Notes under the pieces: model-generated | Told to the model about the DNA's origin: nothing | The model's database searches: none | What the model saw: the letters and a program-made list of their open reading frames with translations, nothing else | Shown here: piece by piece, positions 44,428 through 56,485 of the stretch | Layout: every line of letters begins with the position of its first letter | How positions within the stretch are numbered: the first letter of the stretch is position 1 | Program-made: the position numbers and the translations under genes | Assembly: GCA_015501585.1 (NCBI GenBank) | Contig: JADNRY010000082.1 | Coordinates: 124,001 to 188,000 of the forward strand | Length of the DNA stretch: 64,000 nt | From: Rhodocollybia butyracea | Lineage: Eukaryota; Basidiomycota; Agaricomycetes; Agaricales; Omphalotaceae | Direction: 5' to 3'

Positions 44428-46138
44428 ACGTACGGCGATAGAGTTGTAGTGGTCGAAACCTGTGAAAATGTTATCGCCAAAGAGCATCATCCAATCAGTG
44501 CGCGAAGTATTGCGTCATAGCAGAAATCTGAAGGATCAGATAAGAAACGAGGTTCACAAGACCCTCTCTTCCCTTCGGTCAGAGTCGGGGATCGTCTTCA
44601 GTTGAAACGTGGATAACCCCTACCAAATCCTCAGAGGCTAGATGCCTTGAAAGAAAATCTCATACCAACGGGAACGGCTGGGTGCAAGCGCATTATTTCG
44701 CGATAGATAGATTGGACATACGGAAGCGACTTTCGGTCTTCAAAGGTAGGGAGTCGATCTCTCCCAACAACACCATCAATTTCGGCTTGTCCTTTAGCCT
44801 GAACGTCGGGATGTAAAGTCAGGATTAGAAGAACGGTGCTAATGGCAGACATTGTCTATACCACAACAACCGATATTGACTAGTAAGTTTCAAGTGCGAC
44901 CCCAAGTAGAAATCATACCGTATCCGAGGCCCCTGCGCGCAGAAACATCAGTACATATTGCAGTATGTAGCGTCATGATGTGATGTAAACCTTACCTATA
45001 AAGCTGGTGGTACCCATCCCTTTGATTATCTCAATCTCCGCTGGCTTACCCTCGTTTTCTAGTGCTAGTTCAGCCATAAGGGAAATGCCAGCGCCCGTTT
45101 TCTGATAAGATGAGGAAGCGTTGGCACCACACTGAAAAGCAATCTCACCAAGTTATTCACGGCCCTATCAAACGGAATGGTGTCTAGCTCATTGAAATTT
45201 TCTTGAAACTCTCTCGCTGTCTTTTTAAATTCACAGCCAGGGAAGAAAGAAGGCATAAAGCGCAATCATGGAAATCGTTCGAGAGTAGGAAAACCATTCA
45301 AAAATATTTGTCCAAAAATCTCGATATTTTCTGCGGCCCTCCGCGCAAGAGGATCATCGTAGTCAATATCAAGCAGTATAAGGAAGCCTACATAAGGCTT
45401 TGAGAGAAACTAGTCAAACATTATTCAGCAATAACTTTGTTGAATAGGTCGGTGAAGGGTACGCCATGGTATGTCGCATAATCTGCTCCGGCGCACCTAC
45501 CAAGCTTCGCAAAAAATCAGTGGTTTTCGCATATTGGGCCGGATAGAAGCGGCTGCTGTCGGATTGACGAAAGACCTGATTATAAACCTTCCTGTGGCTG
45601 CGCCACGTGTTGGAATATCGCTGTCCATGTGGATTGGAGAATAAACATGAATGTAGGTAGGCGACATCGCTTACCTGTGTTGGAAGTGTACGTTCTGCCC
45701 CACATCTGATAAGAAAATACACAGTTAGCAAAAATGCAGTGGACACTGAAGAACTGAACGTTCAGACCCACACTTGCGCTGTCCAAGATGCTTCTCGATC
45801 TGAGTAAATGCGGGCACGTTTTTCCAGTAAATCTACAGCCACCTGAGAGCTGTTGATAATGAGCATGTTCCTTTCGCGAATATAGACAAGATCTCCTAAG
45901 AAACATGATTTTGATCGTTAGTGCATCGATGTAGACACTGTAGAGTCCGTAACCGACCATATTCTCTCCCCCATTCTTCATACTTGACCCAGGCGTCAAC
46001 AGCCGGCATGTCAGGAGATTTAGGACCTGGAGGGAGCGATAATGCGGACTTGGCTTGACGACGAGGAGAGAAGAGATACACTGAGGCTAATACAAGAGCC
46101 AGAATGCCAGACAGAGGCAAAAGCGAAGCAGGAGCCAT

Positions 46139-47778
46139 AGTGGAACAACAAGGGGAAGTTTCGTATGATACTTTGTTCCCGCCTTATATAGAGGGGTGAT
46201 ATCTTGTAAATTATTTTGGAACGCCGTGTTCTCGAAACCTTAAACTACTAGGATCAAGGCCTAGCAGCGCATGAACGTGAATCCGGAGGCAGGAACGTGA
46301 ATTGTCATGAGAAAAGATGACGACGAACCTTAACACTACCCCTCAGAGAACTAAATCCTTGTCAAGTACAACAACTAGAATTAATTCTGAGTGTGAGTGT
46401 GAGTAGCAGTAATACTATATGGAAGGAAGGAAATCGGCTATGGAGAGTCCGAGCTCAAATGTGACAGCACTTGACCATGCATGAGTAATAATACTAGAGC
46501 AATGAACAAGTAAACGACTCATTTCACTAGCTAGCTGAATCTGATTACGGCGAGGAGCAACACTTCGCGAGGGGCAGAGATATAAGCGAGAATAAGCTAT
46601 GGGCCAGCTTTGACACTTCTTATTTAGTCATTTCGGTGGCCTCATACTTGATGGACCCTGGGCAAATACCCTATGTGCCTACCGATTACCACCATCATCC
46701 CTCGAGCGCCTAAACCTCATTAACGAGAAAAAGGGCTCGAAAATGGTGAAATGTGGACTCGGTATAGCACAGATAGACTCGTAAAGGCCAATATGTGACC
46801 TTAGGCGGTATTTTTTCCATGGCTTAGACGATGTGGAAGTCGTAGTCGACGCCAATGGACTAGCCCCTTTCTTTTCACTGCGTGTCAGCATTGTACATGC
46901 ATCGTCGGCTGTAATCAATAGCTTCTATAACGATATGGGACTTCCGAAAAGTTTGGAAACATCATAAACGTTGTATAAACATCTCCAGTAACCGTTAGCA
47001 TCACACGGAAACATTCCATATCATTCCTTTCTGACAATACCGAGACCAACTCGAATCATTCACTGCACCCATCTAATGATAAAGTGAAAAGTTTGTGTTG
47101 TCCTTGCAGAGGTCGCAAGTGAAGAAATGGATGCTGGGCCATTGGATTAAGCGTCCCTGTGAAGACCATAGTATGGTAGACTGGTGCACTGTATCTTGAT
47201 GATTATGATGCCCCCATGGCCCTTATATAAGTAGAGCGCCTCAGTTCACTTCTATAGTGACATCTCTTTATTGTGTCTAACATCAGTGTTGTGTGTCCGG
47301 AGGAACCAGCCTCTCAACACAGCAGCATTGAGGTTAGATACCCGCGACACATATCCCAGGCGCAATATGTGTAGCGTGGAACCCGGCTGTTTCTAAATGG
47401 GACCGTGTCGGTTAAACCTACCTACCTACCTACCTATGGTCAGCGACACTCTCAGAGTTACAGGAAATAAAAATAGATTACTATTAATCCCACAGGTTCC
47501 TGTTACTCCAAAGTCGCTCTGAAAGGGAATGCATTGGATATTCAACAACAGTGACCCCTGGATTGCCAAACCTAATCCCGTTTATTTCCCACTAAGAGCA
47601 AACTTGTGAAGATATATATTTTGTTAGATAAGAGGGGCAGCAAATGGTCCGGTAGAATCAAAAGACAAGGTGATAGATTTTAGTCCTGGTCAGCGATTGG
47701 TTATACTTTGCTGACGAATCTCAAGTGTACCGAGGAAATAGTTGTTTGATTGTAAAAACACGAAGAAGATTTTATATA
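46139..47778. other. intergenic region between P450 copies 1 and 2
   Basis: No gene. It has a short GAGTGT run near 46391 and a CTAC tetranucleotide tract at 47417-47437. 47096-47319 begins TGTTG, ends CAACA and contains TTATATAAG, which resembles a solo long terminal repeat, but flanking target duplications do not match. Confidence 0.4.
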
Positions 47779-49960
47779 CTACTTCAGCTCTACCGTTGCC
47801 AAGATCAACTCCCGTGCCTGGGTGTTTCGAGGCGTGATGGAGGACTGGTACAGCTTGGGGTGGCTGCAGTAGATCACTTTGATAATTCCCTCAAACCAGC
47901 AAAGAAGTACGTACCGGATAAAGGTGCTAGTAAATTCACCGGGGATGTCAATTTCATTGCCTTCATCATCCTTGGCCTTGCGCAGATCAAGCGTGGCCAG
48001 GACAGAAACAATAGTGAGCCAAACTGTATTATCGGCCATATAACGGCCGGTGCAGATTCTAGAACGCATAATATGGAACTGTAGCTGAGGAGTACTTACT
48101 TCTGAATAATGAATAAACGAACCTTCTCCCAAACCCATAGGCGTAAATATTGTTGATGCTCGTGAACGGTCCAGCTGGAGGGTCAAGAAATCGCTCGGGC
48201 ATGAATTTATTTGGCTCTGAGTATAGATTGGGGTCTCGATTCATAGCCCTAGCCACAATGCTAAGTTTACAGACCTGGCGGAAAGAGGGTATGATCTCAC
48301 CAGATATTGGGAACAATCACGCATCCTGAGGAGAACGCATTGAGATGGGTACCAAACAGGACTAAAGAAAATGAGTCAAAACCTTTAGGGATATAGTAGC
48401 CCTTGTAAAAATCATTCTCAGTTGAAATGTGGTTGATCCCTAAACAAAATCATGAAAAACGCGTAGTAGGGTCACTGGGGAAACGCATACCAAGGGGAAG
48501 AGGCGGATCCAACCGCATAACTTCACGGTAGATAGCTTCAACATAAGGAAGAGACTGTCGGTCTTCAAATGTAGGCAGTCGATGTCTCCCAATGACACGA
48601 TCAAGTTCGACTTGTGCTTTGAACTGAACATCGGGATGAAGGGTCATAGCGAGAAGAAAGGAGCTGATGGAAGACCTTGTCTGTTGGACTAATGTATTTC
48701 AGTAAATTCCGAAGTTTGAGTAGACTTCGTACTGTATCCGCCGCGGCTGATAACAGAATATCTCATTGGATTAAATGCGGCAAGGAAAAGTTAACCCTTA
48801 CCCAGAAAGCTCATGGTACCCATTGCCTTGATCATTTCAATCTCCACGTGATTTCCTTCGCTTTCAAGAGCTAGCTCAGCAATAAAGGAAGTACCAGTGC
48901 CCGTTTTCTGGAATGCATAAGGGATTAGAAAGGCAGGTGCCTTGTGAATAATCATATTTACCAAGTTATCTACTGCTTTGTTGAATGGGATGGTGTCTAC
49001 TTCCTTGATACCTTGGAGACATTTGTTTGCTGTTTGCTTGAACCCACACCCAGGAAACCAAGAAGGCATATAGCACAGCCACGGAAATCGTTCAATAGCA
49101 GGGAAGAAGCCCTTCAGTGATGCTTGTCCCAATATTTCAACGACACCTACGGCTTTCCGCGCAAGCGGATCGTCATGACCCACGTCAAGTCCGTATAGTG
49201 CAGCATATATCAGGCCTTGAGACAACCTAGTTAAAAGAACGGTAGTTAGCTACATGTCGTTTGGTAATAACATTGCTAGTAGCAGTAAAGACGTACGCCG
49301 TGGTATGATGCATAAACCTTTCTGGTTCAATTGTCAGGCAACGTAAAAACTCGTGAATCTTCTTGTATTGAGCTGGATGAAAACGGTTACTAGTGGATTG
49401 ACGAAAGTTTTTCTGGAAAAGCTTCTTGTTCTTCCTCCACTTTTCGGAGTACCGCTGCCAAGAGAGAACGTTAGAAGTTGCGAATGAGTCTGGGGAATGA
49501 CTTATATCGCTTACTTGCAATGAAAGGACATCCTCCGCTCCACATCTTACAAAAAAAGGTTCACTGTAGATATATTAAAGCTTCGTGGAAGTATATTTAT
49601 GCTCACAGTTCCATTATGGGAGTCATTTCTCGATCCGAGTAGATACGAGCACGCTTTTCGAGTAAATCTATGGCAACTTGAGAGCTATTGGTGATGAGAA
49701 TATTCTTATCACGAATGTAGACAAGATCTCCTGCCAAACATCAGTATGCATTTCGTGCATTGTGTAGAGGGCAACGAACCATATTTTCTCCCCCAATCTT
49801 GATACTTCACCCAGGCATCGACGGTTGGCATGTTTGGGAGTGTGGGACCTGGAGGAAACGGTCCTGAAAACCTGGGCTGAAGGTACCACACAATGAGATA
49901 TATGAGTAAAGCTATAATGATCCCAGACAGCGCCAAAAGTAAAGATGGGGAATGAGCCAT
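47779..49960 (-). CDS. cytochrome P450, second of the tandem array
   Basis: ER-anchored haem monooxygenase with unknown substrate. It starts at 49960 with an N-terminal helix (LLLALSGIIIALLIYLIVW) and the proline hinge PPGPTLPNMPTVDAWVKYQ. Later exons hold the oxygen-binding I-helix AAADT, the K-helix ExxR (EVMRLDPP), the NRDPNLYSEPNKFMPERFLD segment, and the haem motif YGFGRR plus ICTGRYMADN, split by an intron between GRR and the haem Cys. The end SHPKLYQSSITPRNTQAREL precedes the stop at 47779. About ten short introns; the paralogues share their positions. The usual FGxGRR has Tyr before Gly in all three copies. No stop or shift was found, so it is probably functional. Confidence 0.85.
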
Positions 49961-51301
49961 GGTGGAACGAAGGAGAGTTTGCTTTGCGAAGACTAAGACT
50001 TTTAATGTGAGCTTAGTGGACAGAAATCCACTACAAGAGCGTTACAGTCCGGGCCTAGAAGCTTGAATTATGAGGGATCCAGGACCGATTCCAGGTGTAT
50101 GCTGTAAATATTTGAGCATTATAGTTCTTGAGTCTCGAGAATATAAAATTATTCGTTTCTTTTTGCGAGTAAGAGCCGGAGAATCGAAGCATTGAAATGT
50201 GCCACTGCCTAGTGGAAATGATATCTAGGACTAAGGAAACTCAAAACTTCCTGGACTACGAATCAACGAAAGGAGACCGTTAAATGTCCGAGGCGATAAG
50301 CGCCACCAAGAGGCGCCCAATCTCCTCGCTCTCGGTCGGCCTATAAAATTTCCTTCTTCCAACGCTCGAGTAACATACTTATCAAAAAATCTATGCGACT
50401 TTGTAGCGGTAAAGCTTCGAACTCAACGAGCTAGAGTAACGTTGGGCAAATATGCAATTCCTCCCATCGCGCCAGTCCTCTCTTCACGAAAGCTCGGAAT
50501 CGGCGATGGCTGGTCTCCTGTGCGGAGCCTGGATGCACGAGTCTACATAGGTCACACCCAGACGCAGCATATGCAACACAGGTGCTTCAAGGAGCATTAT
50601 ACTTCGAAGCCAATATCTTTGGGAAACCGGTGTTGCTGGCAGATGAGCAGATTATCTCTTGCTGTAACGCAAGTCTCAGGTTGGGATGCGAAGGAGGTAA
50701 GCTTGCATCCATCCAACATCGAAAAAATTAATCTACTCGACATAATAGTACTAAGTATAGATCGAGTTCGCGCGCTTGAACCTCTCATCCTTCCATTTCA
50801 ACCATACAAACCCAATCATCGATTTGCGTCCGAAATCCTACTTGCTATGTCGAAGCCCTATTACCTGGTGTTTCAAGTCATTGCCACGTTCGGTCAGAAT
50901 ACGGATAGCAACTGGCCATGGCTTGACGCTTCCAACACTTGTTATTATTCCATCATAGTACATCCGCACTTCAACACATCTCGGCAATCTTGCATTCGCA
51001 TCATCGTTTGACGACCTCGGAACTACTCATTTTTTTTTTCTCCTACACTATCGTCTGCAACAGATCGTTATTTTAACTGCGCCCTTTCAAGCTCAATTCC
51101 GATGCCTGGCGAATGGAACACGCCGGACGAGACAAGCTGCTGGGATGTATACTATATACCTCATTCAAGTTGGTTATCCTTACAGGTCTTAAGCATGCAG
51201 GGTGAAAGGACTTTGGTCAAGTTGTTTTATCTACATCTACGATATGAATACTCTCCAGTAGCCCCTAGAACATTCTGTGTCCAAGCAAGTTCACACATAA
51301 A
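49961..51301. other. intergenic region between P450 copies 2 and 3
   Basis: Mostly featureless. About 50550-50695 (+) contains a coding-like stretch, AYATQVLQGALYFEANIFGK followed by PVLLADEQIISCCNASLRLG, then a GTAAGC. No start, stop or second exon could be linked, so it is probably a gene relic. Confidence 0.4.
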
Positions 51302-53458
51302 TTATTTCTTTTCGACTGCCGCGAAAACCAACTCCCGCACGCGGGCGTCGCGAGGTGTAATGAAAGATTGGTATGGTTTGGGTTGACTGGAATGAGTTGC
51401 TCTAAATCAAATTCACATCGAATCAACAGAGAAACACATACCGGAAAAAGGTTTCGGTAAAGTCTCCGGGAATGTCAATTTCATTACCATTACTGTCCTT
51501 GGCCTTGCGTAGATCAAGGGTGGCCAGGACAGATACGATAGTAAGCCAAACAGTGTTATCGGCCATATGACGGCCTACGCAAACTCTGGACAGAATAAGG
51601 TGTAGTCGAATAAACATTGGACAACAAAGCGACGAACCTCCGCCCAAAGCCGTACGCGTAGACATCATTGATGTTCATAAATGGCCCGTCTGGAGACCTC
51701 AGAAAACGTTCGGGGATGAACTTGTCGGGTTCGGGATACACATCGGGGTCTCGATTCATAGCCCTGGGAAAATTATTCAGACACTTCCTGGCAAGACCTG
51801 AGTGTAAGCTCACCAGATATTGGCAATTACCACACATCCTAAGTAAAAAAACGAACATTAGTGACATAAAATATAGAATCAGAAAGGTTCGAGCCTTTAG
51901 GAATATGGTAACCCTCATAGAAATCATCTTCAGTTGAAACATGGCCGACCCCTACAGAGTTGTAAGAAACACATAGACAGGCTTGAAATGGGAATCGCAT
52001 ACCAAGGGGAACGGGCGGGTGTAGTCGCATTGTTTCGAGGTATATAGATTCAACATAAGGAAGCGATTGTCGGTCCTCGAAGGTAGGTAGCCGATCTCTT
52101 CCAATGACACGGTCAATTTCTGCTTGTGCCTTGGCCTGGACCTCGGGGTGTAGGGTCATCATGAGGAGAAAAGAGCTCATGGAAGACATAGTCTGTTAAG
52201 CAAATGATAAGTGCCGAAGTTTATACAGTTGGAGTAGATTTGTGTTCACCGTATCCGATGCGGCTGAGAAGAAATGAGTTTTTCTGGGTTTACGGTTGCA
52301 TAGCAAAGGACCACTTACCTACAAAGCTAGTGCTACCCATTGCCTTGATTAGTTCGATCTCCGCGGGACTTCCCTCATGCTCAAGAGCTAGTTCAGCAAT
52401 AACAGAAGAACCAGCGCCTGTTTTCTGCATGCGATGAATAATTAGAAAGATATGACGTTGTTTCGAGAAGATAACCTTTCTCACCAAGTTATTCACTGCT
52501 CTGTCGAATGGGATGTTGTCCAAGTCGTCGAAATTTTGCGTAAATTCGTTCGCTGCCTTATGAAAGCCACATCCAGGGAAGAAAGAGGGCATGAAGCGTA
52601 ACCAGGGAAATCGTTCGAGGGTAGGGAAGCCTGGATAGAGTATTTGTCCGAATATATGGATGGCTGTCACGCCCTTCCGCGCAAGAGGATCTTCGTAGCC
52701 AATGTCAAGCCCGTATAATGCCGCATATATAACGCCTTGAGAGAGTCTAGTCATGGATATTCAGTTTAGTGTTGATAGATAGTAGCCCAGTAATACGTAC
52801 GCTACCGTATGTTGCATAAACTTTTCCGGGGTTGCTATCAAGCTATGTAAAAACTCGTGGATTTTTGTATATTGGGCTGGATAGAAACGATCGTTGGCAG
52901 ACAGACGGAAGATCTGATTGAAGGTTTTCCGGCTCTTCCTCCATCGGTTGGAATATCGCTACCGAGATGGAAGTGAATTATCAGCATGGAAGTGAGTTTG
53001 GTGAAGGCAAGTCGTTTACCTGCAGTGTAATCACGCGCTCTCCACAACTGATAATAATAAATGCCGAGAAATTTCTTGTAAATTGAGCATTCAGACCCAC
53101 AATCTTATCATAGCAGATGACTCTCGATCCGAGTAGATACGAGCACGTTTTTCCAATAGATCTACGGCAACTTGGGAATTGTTGGTAATGAGCATATTCT
53201 TTTCTTGAATATAGACAAGATTGCCTAACGACTTAAAATTAGTCTTGTGCATTGGTACAGACTCTGTAACTGACCGTATTCTCTTCCCCACTCTTGATAT
53301 TTGACCCAGGCATCAAGAATGGGCATGTCCGGAGACTCGGGACCTGGAGGGCAACTCAAAGCAAACTTGGACTGACGGCGCCGCAGAGGGAGATACAACA
53401 CTACAGCAAAAGCGGCAATTCCAGATAAAACCAAAAGTAAAGTGGAGGTTGAAGCCAT
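51302..53458 (-). CDS. cytochrome P450, third of the tandem array
   Basis: Closest in layout to the copy at 47779. It starts at 53458 (MASTSTLLLVLSGIAAFAVV) with anchor helix and hinge PPGPESPDMPILDAWVKYQE. Visible motifs: ERFPWLRFMPSFFPGCGF, I-helix AASDT, ExxR (ETMRLHPPVPLGM), STEDDFYEGYHIPKG, NRDPDVYPEPDKFIPERFLR and the haem motif YGFGRR plus VCVGRHMADN across an intron. It ends with SQPKPYQSFITPRDARVREL and stops at 51302. No lesions seen. Its undamaged STEDD-FYEGYH run defines the insertion point in the pseudogene copy. Substrate unknown; the array may act in secondary metabolism or detoxification. Confidence 0.85.
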
Positions 53459-54760
53459 AGCAGATCAACGGGGGAAATTCCGTCCGTTTCTACCTTATAT
53501 ACAGGCGCGGCTGCCGAAATTTTCACGAGAAAAAAACGTTGTGAACCTCTGTTAGACCTGAAGACTAGTGATGAAAGGTTCCTTGGCGTCTTCTAAGTCC
53601 ACCAAACAGAATGACTTCAACGTCGACTTTGGAATAGAGTAGTGCTGCGTGATTTGGAACAGGGTAAAATTTCGCCAGGAACCGCGCGAAGTCGTTCAGT
53701 ACGTTGCGGCTGTAAATTTATTCTCCAGTATGTTGTAGGATATGCCAGGTGACGCTCTCGTCTACTGGAAAACAACGAAGGAAACGGGCCAAGCCTTGTT
53801 GGAATATTGAGGGCCTGAAAGCCTACGCCACGGATACGCAAAGGCATTTACTGCGCTGGATCGCTGGCAGGCCCACCTAACACATGAGCCAAATCGATGC
53901 ACTAGAAGCCACAAGGTACTCACTTAGGTATATCAGGGATGTAAGAAACGAGAAATGGGGCCGCATATGATTCGCCTATCGTGTGAGATAGGTAGTCCGG
54001 CTCGACGACAGGAAAGACTAATACTATTCGGGGAGTCGATAGGTTATGGGGGGCTTGAAGATAGCAGACGGGCCGGCTCCACACTGAACTTTCTCTTCGC
54101 TTTCTACAGTACTTGTTGATCCTCCCGCAATGTCAAAATAACTTGATTTGGACTTCGGACTCCCAAGGTGAAAAAGGGAAGATCACAAACCTATCTGAAT
54201 GCAAAGTTGGAATTCCGCCCCCAATGAAAAGTACCTTCCCACAAACAACTCGGATTATATCCTCTCCACCAAACAGAATGGGTGGACTCGACCGTAAGTT
54301 TGCCGTTCCATCGCAACTACCAAGGATGTTTAGTGTTGCATCTTGCAGCGTACCAGTAAGGCCAAAAAGATATCTAGGTCCCATGGGTGAATATTTGAGT
54401 CAGCATGTACTTCTTGGTGACTGAGGTCAACTTAAATCAAATGAAACGGCCCGTAAATCCCCGTCTCACTCGTTCACTCGCCGTTTTCAGTAATGGGACA
54501 AGAATTCAACAATGCAAAAACCACCTCAGTAATTACAACAAATCAGCAGCACCTTTCATCTCTGGCAAAAAATCGTCACGTACGCTCGAAGGATTGCAGG
54601 AGAACGAACTTCAAAAGCCAGAATGAAGCCAGTGTCTGTTGGCCTCAGCAACAGAGTGGAACTGTTTACTACATTCGGCGCTCAGCAGTCCCGTGTATCG
54701 ATATCAGCGACTCCGTTTTCCGACCCACGTTTGGACGTTCAGTACTTTGAGTAAGCGCCT
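53459..54760. other. intergenic region
   Basis: No supported gene. The part after about 54400 resembles 59590-59820, which suggests it is the upstream flank of the duplicated membrane-protein module. Confidence 0.4.
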
Positions 54761-56051
54761 CGATATCTTATTTATTGCAACCTGACATCTCTGTAGATAC
54801 CGTTTGGGCATTCTACTCGCACTCAGGAACCTTTAGACTGCACATCTGCAGATATCCTCATCAAAGGATGGCTCGAAGACGCCAATTGCCCATGCGCACA
54901 CCATCCTTATTGTCGTTCAAATATCAGTATCAGAGTGTGTTATCGGCATCCATCTCACCACTTCCAACTCATGTCTCCTACATTTCGCACTTTTGGCTGT
55001 TTTCGCGATACCCGTTTGCGCCTACAACGCGACAAAGTTCTCGCTTTACAAAAATTCGCACTTTGGCCCATGCCCGTCGACACAACCAACCACTGCAACA
55101 CTTCCCATCTCTGAACACCCGGCCTCGCTTCCCACAAATGGCAGTCTATCATCTGCTTTTTGCGATAGGTTTTGGAACTATACGGTGGTTCCATCGGAGC
55201 CATTGAATAGCGCGTTTGAAATGACATGGCTAAACGCGTTGATGAACTCGCTTTCTGCTGTTGCCGTGGTGTTCTCGGTGGCCGGGGTGCTCGGCGGTAT
55301 CGGGGGAGATGAGCTTGGGTATGCTTCTTCCTTTTACCGATCCATCGAGCTCACAAAAGTCACAGAATTGTCGGTTGGATCTTTATGGTCCGTGCCCTAG
55401 CCACCACCATTATGTGGTGGAGATCCTTCATCATCATGGCCAGGGATTATCCTGCATCCCACTCTATGCTCTCCCCAAGCGCAGTCACAACAGTCTGGAC
55501 ATATTTCGTCACGCTCCGGGGGGAAAGCATATACGACTTCTTCCAGCCCATAATCTATATCTTTTCCGTGTGTCAATATATAATCAGCCTTGCAGGTCTT
55601 GTCTTGTTTTACAAGTCGCAGGATGCAGAGCAATACACGATCTCCCCTTCGTTCAACATCACCGCCTACACCAACTGCACAGGATCTATCTCATCCATGT
55701 TGCGTGATCCAACAAACAACCCCATCGTTGTCAGCTTTGCCGCTGCACCCATGTTTTTGTTCTGGTTCACTTTCCCACTCGTGCTCCTTGTGTCAGCCAG
55801 TGGAAACCCAGAGAAAGCTGCCGCTGCCAATCTTGGAGTTGCAATGCTTGCCACCCTTCTTTCTTTCTCGTATAGCCATCACCGCCGACCAGACGAAGTC
55901 GCCCATTGCCTGGGATCCTGGATGTGGACTTGTCCATGTGATGATGAGTAGCAAATTGGGCTATTGGGATGTAAAGCTGGAGGGTGGCTGGGATGATACG
56001 ACGACTCTCGCTTCCAGAGTGGTCAATGGACTGTTAGCGGTGTATTTCTAG
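54761..56051 (+). pseudogene. polytopic membrane protein gene, module copy 1, probably broken
   Basis: Multi-helix membrane protein of a family I do not recognise. Readable parts, in order: CLLHFALLAVFAIPVCAYNA (signal-like helix), FWNYTVVPSEPLNSAFEMTW, NSLSAVAVVFSVAGVLGG, then after a 47-nt intron (55319-55365) VGWIFMVRALATTIMWWRSF, IIYIFSVCQYIISLAGLVLF, MFLFWFTFPLVLLVSA and a soluble C-terminal part WDPGCG and YWDVKLEGGWDD ending VNGLLAVYF. Compared with module 3, copy 1 has lost several bases after FSYS near 55875, which shifts the frame. No clear ATG could be linked to the 5' end. Copies 2 and 3 are even more damaged, so the whole family here seems to be dying. Confidence 0.5.
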
Positions 56052-56235
56052 CTGTTCGAAGGTTGTAAACATGTGTTTTTGGTTATGATTATGCATGTAT
56101 TGTTTACGAGTTTACGAGTTGATATTCATCTCTATCCTCGAAGGACTAAGGTTATAAAACCCTTGTTCAAATGTTGCATACATTGATTCGCGGTGCGATT
56201 CACGAAATGAACATGTACATTCACTGAGTTACTAC

Positions 56236-56316
56236 TTACAAACTAAGAATCCTTTTGCACTTGACATCAGACTCTTATACTTCTCATCCAACTCTTTCTG
56301 CGATTTCTGCGATTTC
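56236..56316 (-). pseudogene. 3' relic of a MYND gene, module copy 1
   Basis: A stretch of about 80 bases matches the 3' ends of the MYND genes at 60361 and 62776 (ELDEKYKSLMSSAKG-like, against ELDEMYKSLLSGAKDLSL). The rest of the gene is absent. It shows that a MYND gene once followed membrane-protein copy 1, as in the other two modules. Confidence 0.7.
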
Positions 56317-56485
56317 AGACAAGACATACCACGAGTCGGATTAAGTAGATAAGAACAACGTCAAAACACTAGAGTGCTACACATTGAACGAACATGATAT
56401 GTAAAGATGAGAGATACAAATAAGAGCGTAAGAGTAGATACCGATACATACACAGAAGTGCGGTGCAAAAACAATCAACGCATAC

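Larger units (their letters stand above)
42066..44590. mobile_element. 2.5-kb insertion in the P450 gene, with a 3-bp target duplication
   Basis: The insertion is bounded by ATC on each side (42063-42065 and 44591-44593); the intact paralogues have one continuous codon run here. It begins TGTAACGCCGTG and ends CAGAGTCGGGG. Near the ends, CCTGACTCTGA and the complement of TCAGAGTCGGGG form an imperfect inverted pair. I found no long terminal repeats and could not assign a superfamily to the outer element; a CACTA element is nested in it at 42592-43920. Confidence 0.7.
41449..46138 (-). pseudogene. cytochrome P450 pseudogene, split by a nested transposon insertion
   Basis: First of three paralogous P450s. 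It starts at 46138 with a membrane anchor (LLPLSGILALVLASVYLF) and PPGPKSPDMPAVDAWVKYE. It keeps the I-helix AGASDT, the ExxR helix (EIMRLHP), NRDPNVYSEPDKFIPERFF and the split haem motif YGFGRR plus VCVGRYMAD. Two lesions kill it. A TGA (plus-strand 45266-45268) replaces the Trp that both paralogues have in ERFPWL. And 2525 bases are inserted between codons for STEDD and FYNGYHIPKG (42066-44590). Had it been intact it would be an ER-bound monooxygenase like its neighbours, which resemble fungal O-methylsterigmatocystin oxidoreductase-like P450s. Confidence 0.85.

Noticed and set aside
42066..44590. Interpreting the outer insertion as an LTR retrotransposon because it starts TGTAACG
   Set aside because: The right end does not end in CA, no matching terminal repeat was found, and the target duplication is only 3 bp.
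47096..47319. Possible solo LTR (TGTTG...CAACA with TATATAAG)
   Set aside because: The 5-bp flanks (GTTTG and CAGCA) do not match, and no second copy or polypurine/primer-binding site was seen.
50442..51011. 189-codon plus-strand frame
   Set aside because: In its first part the more protein-like reading lies in another frame, so the long frame is probably a shadow of a relic.
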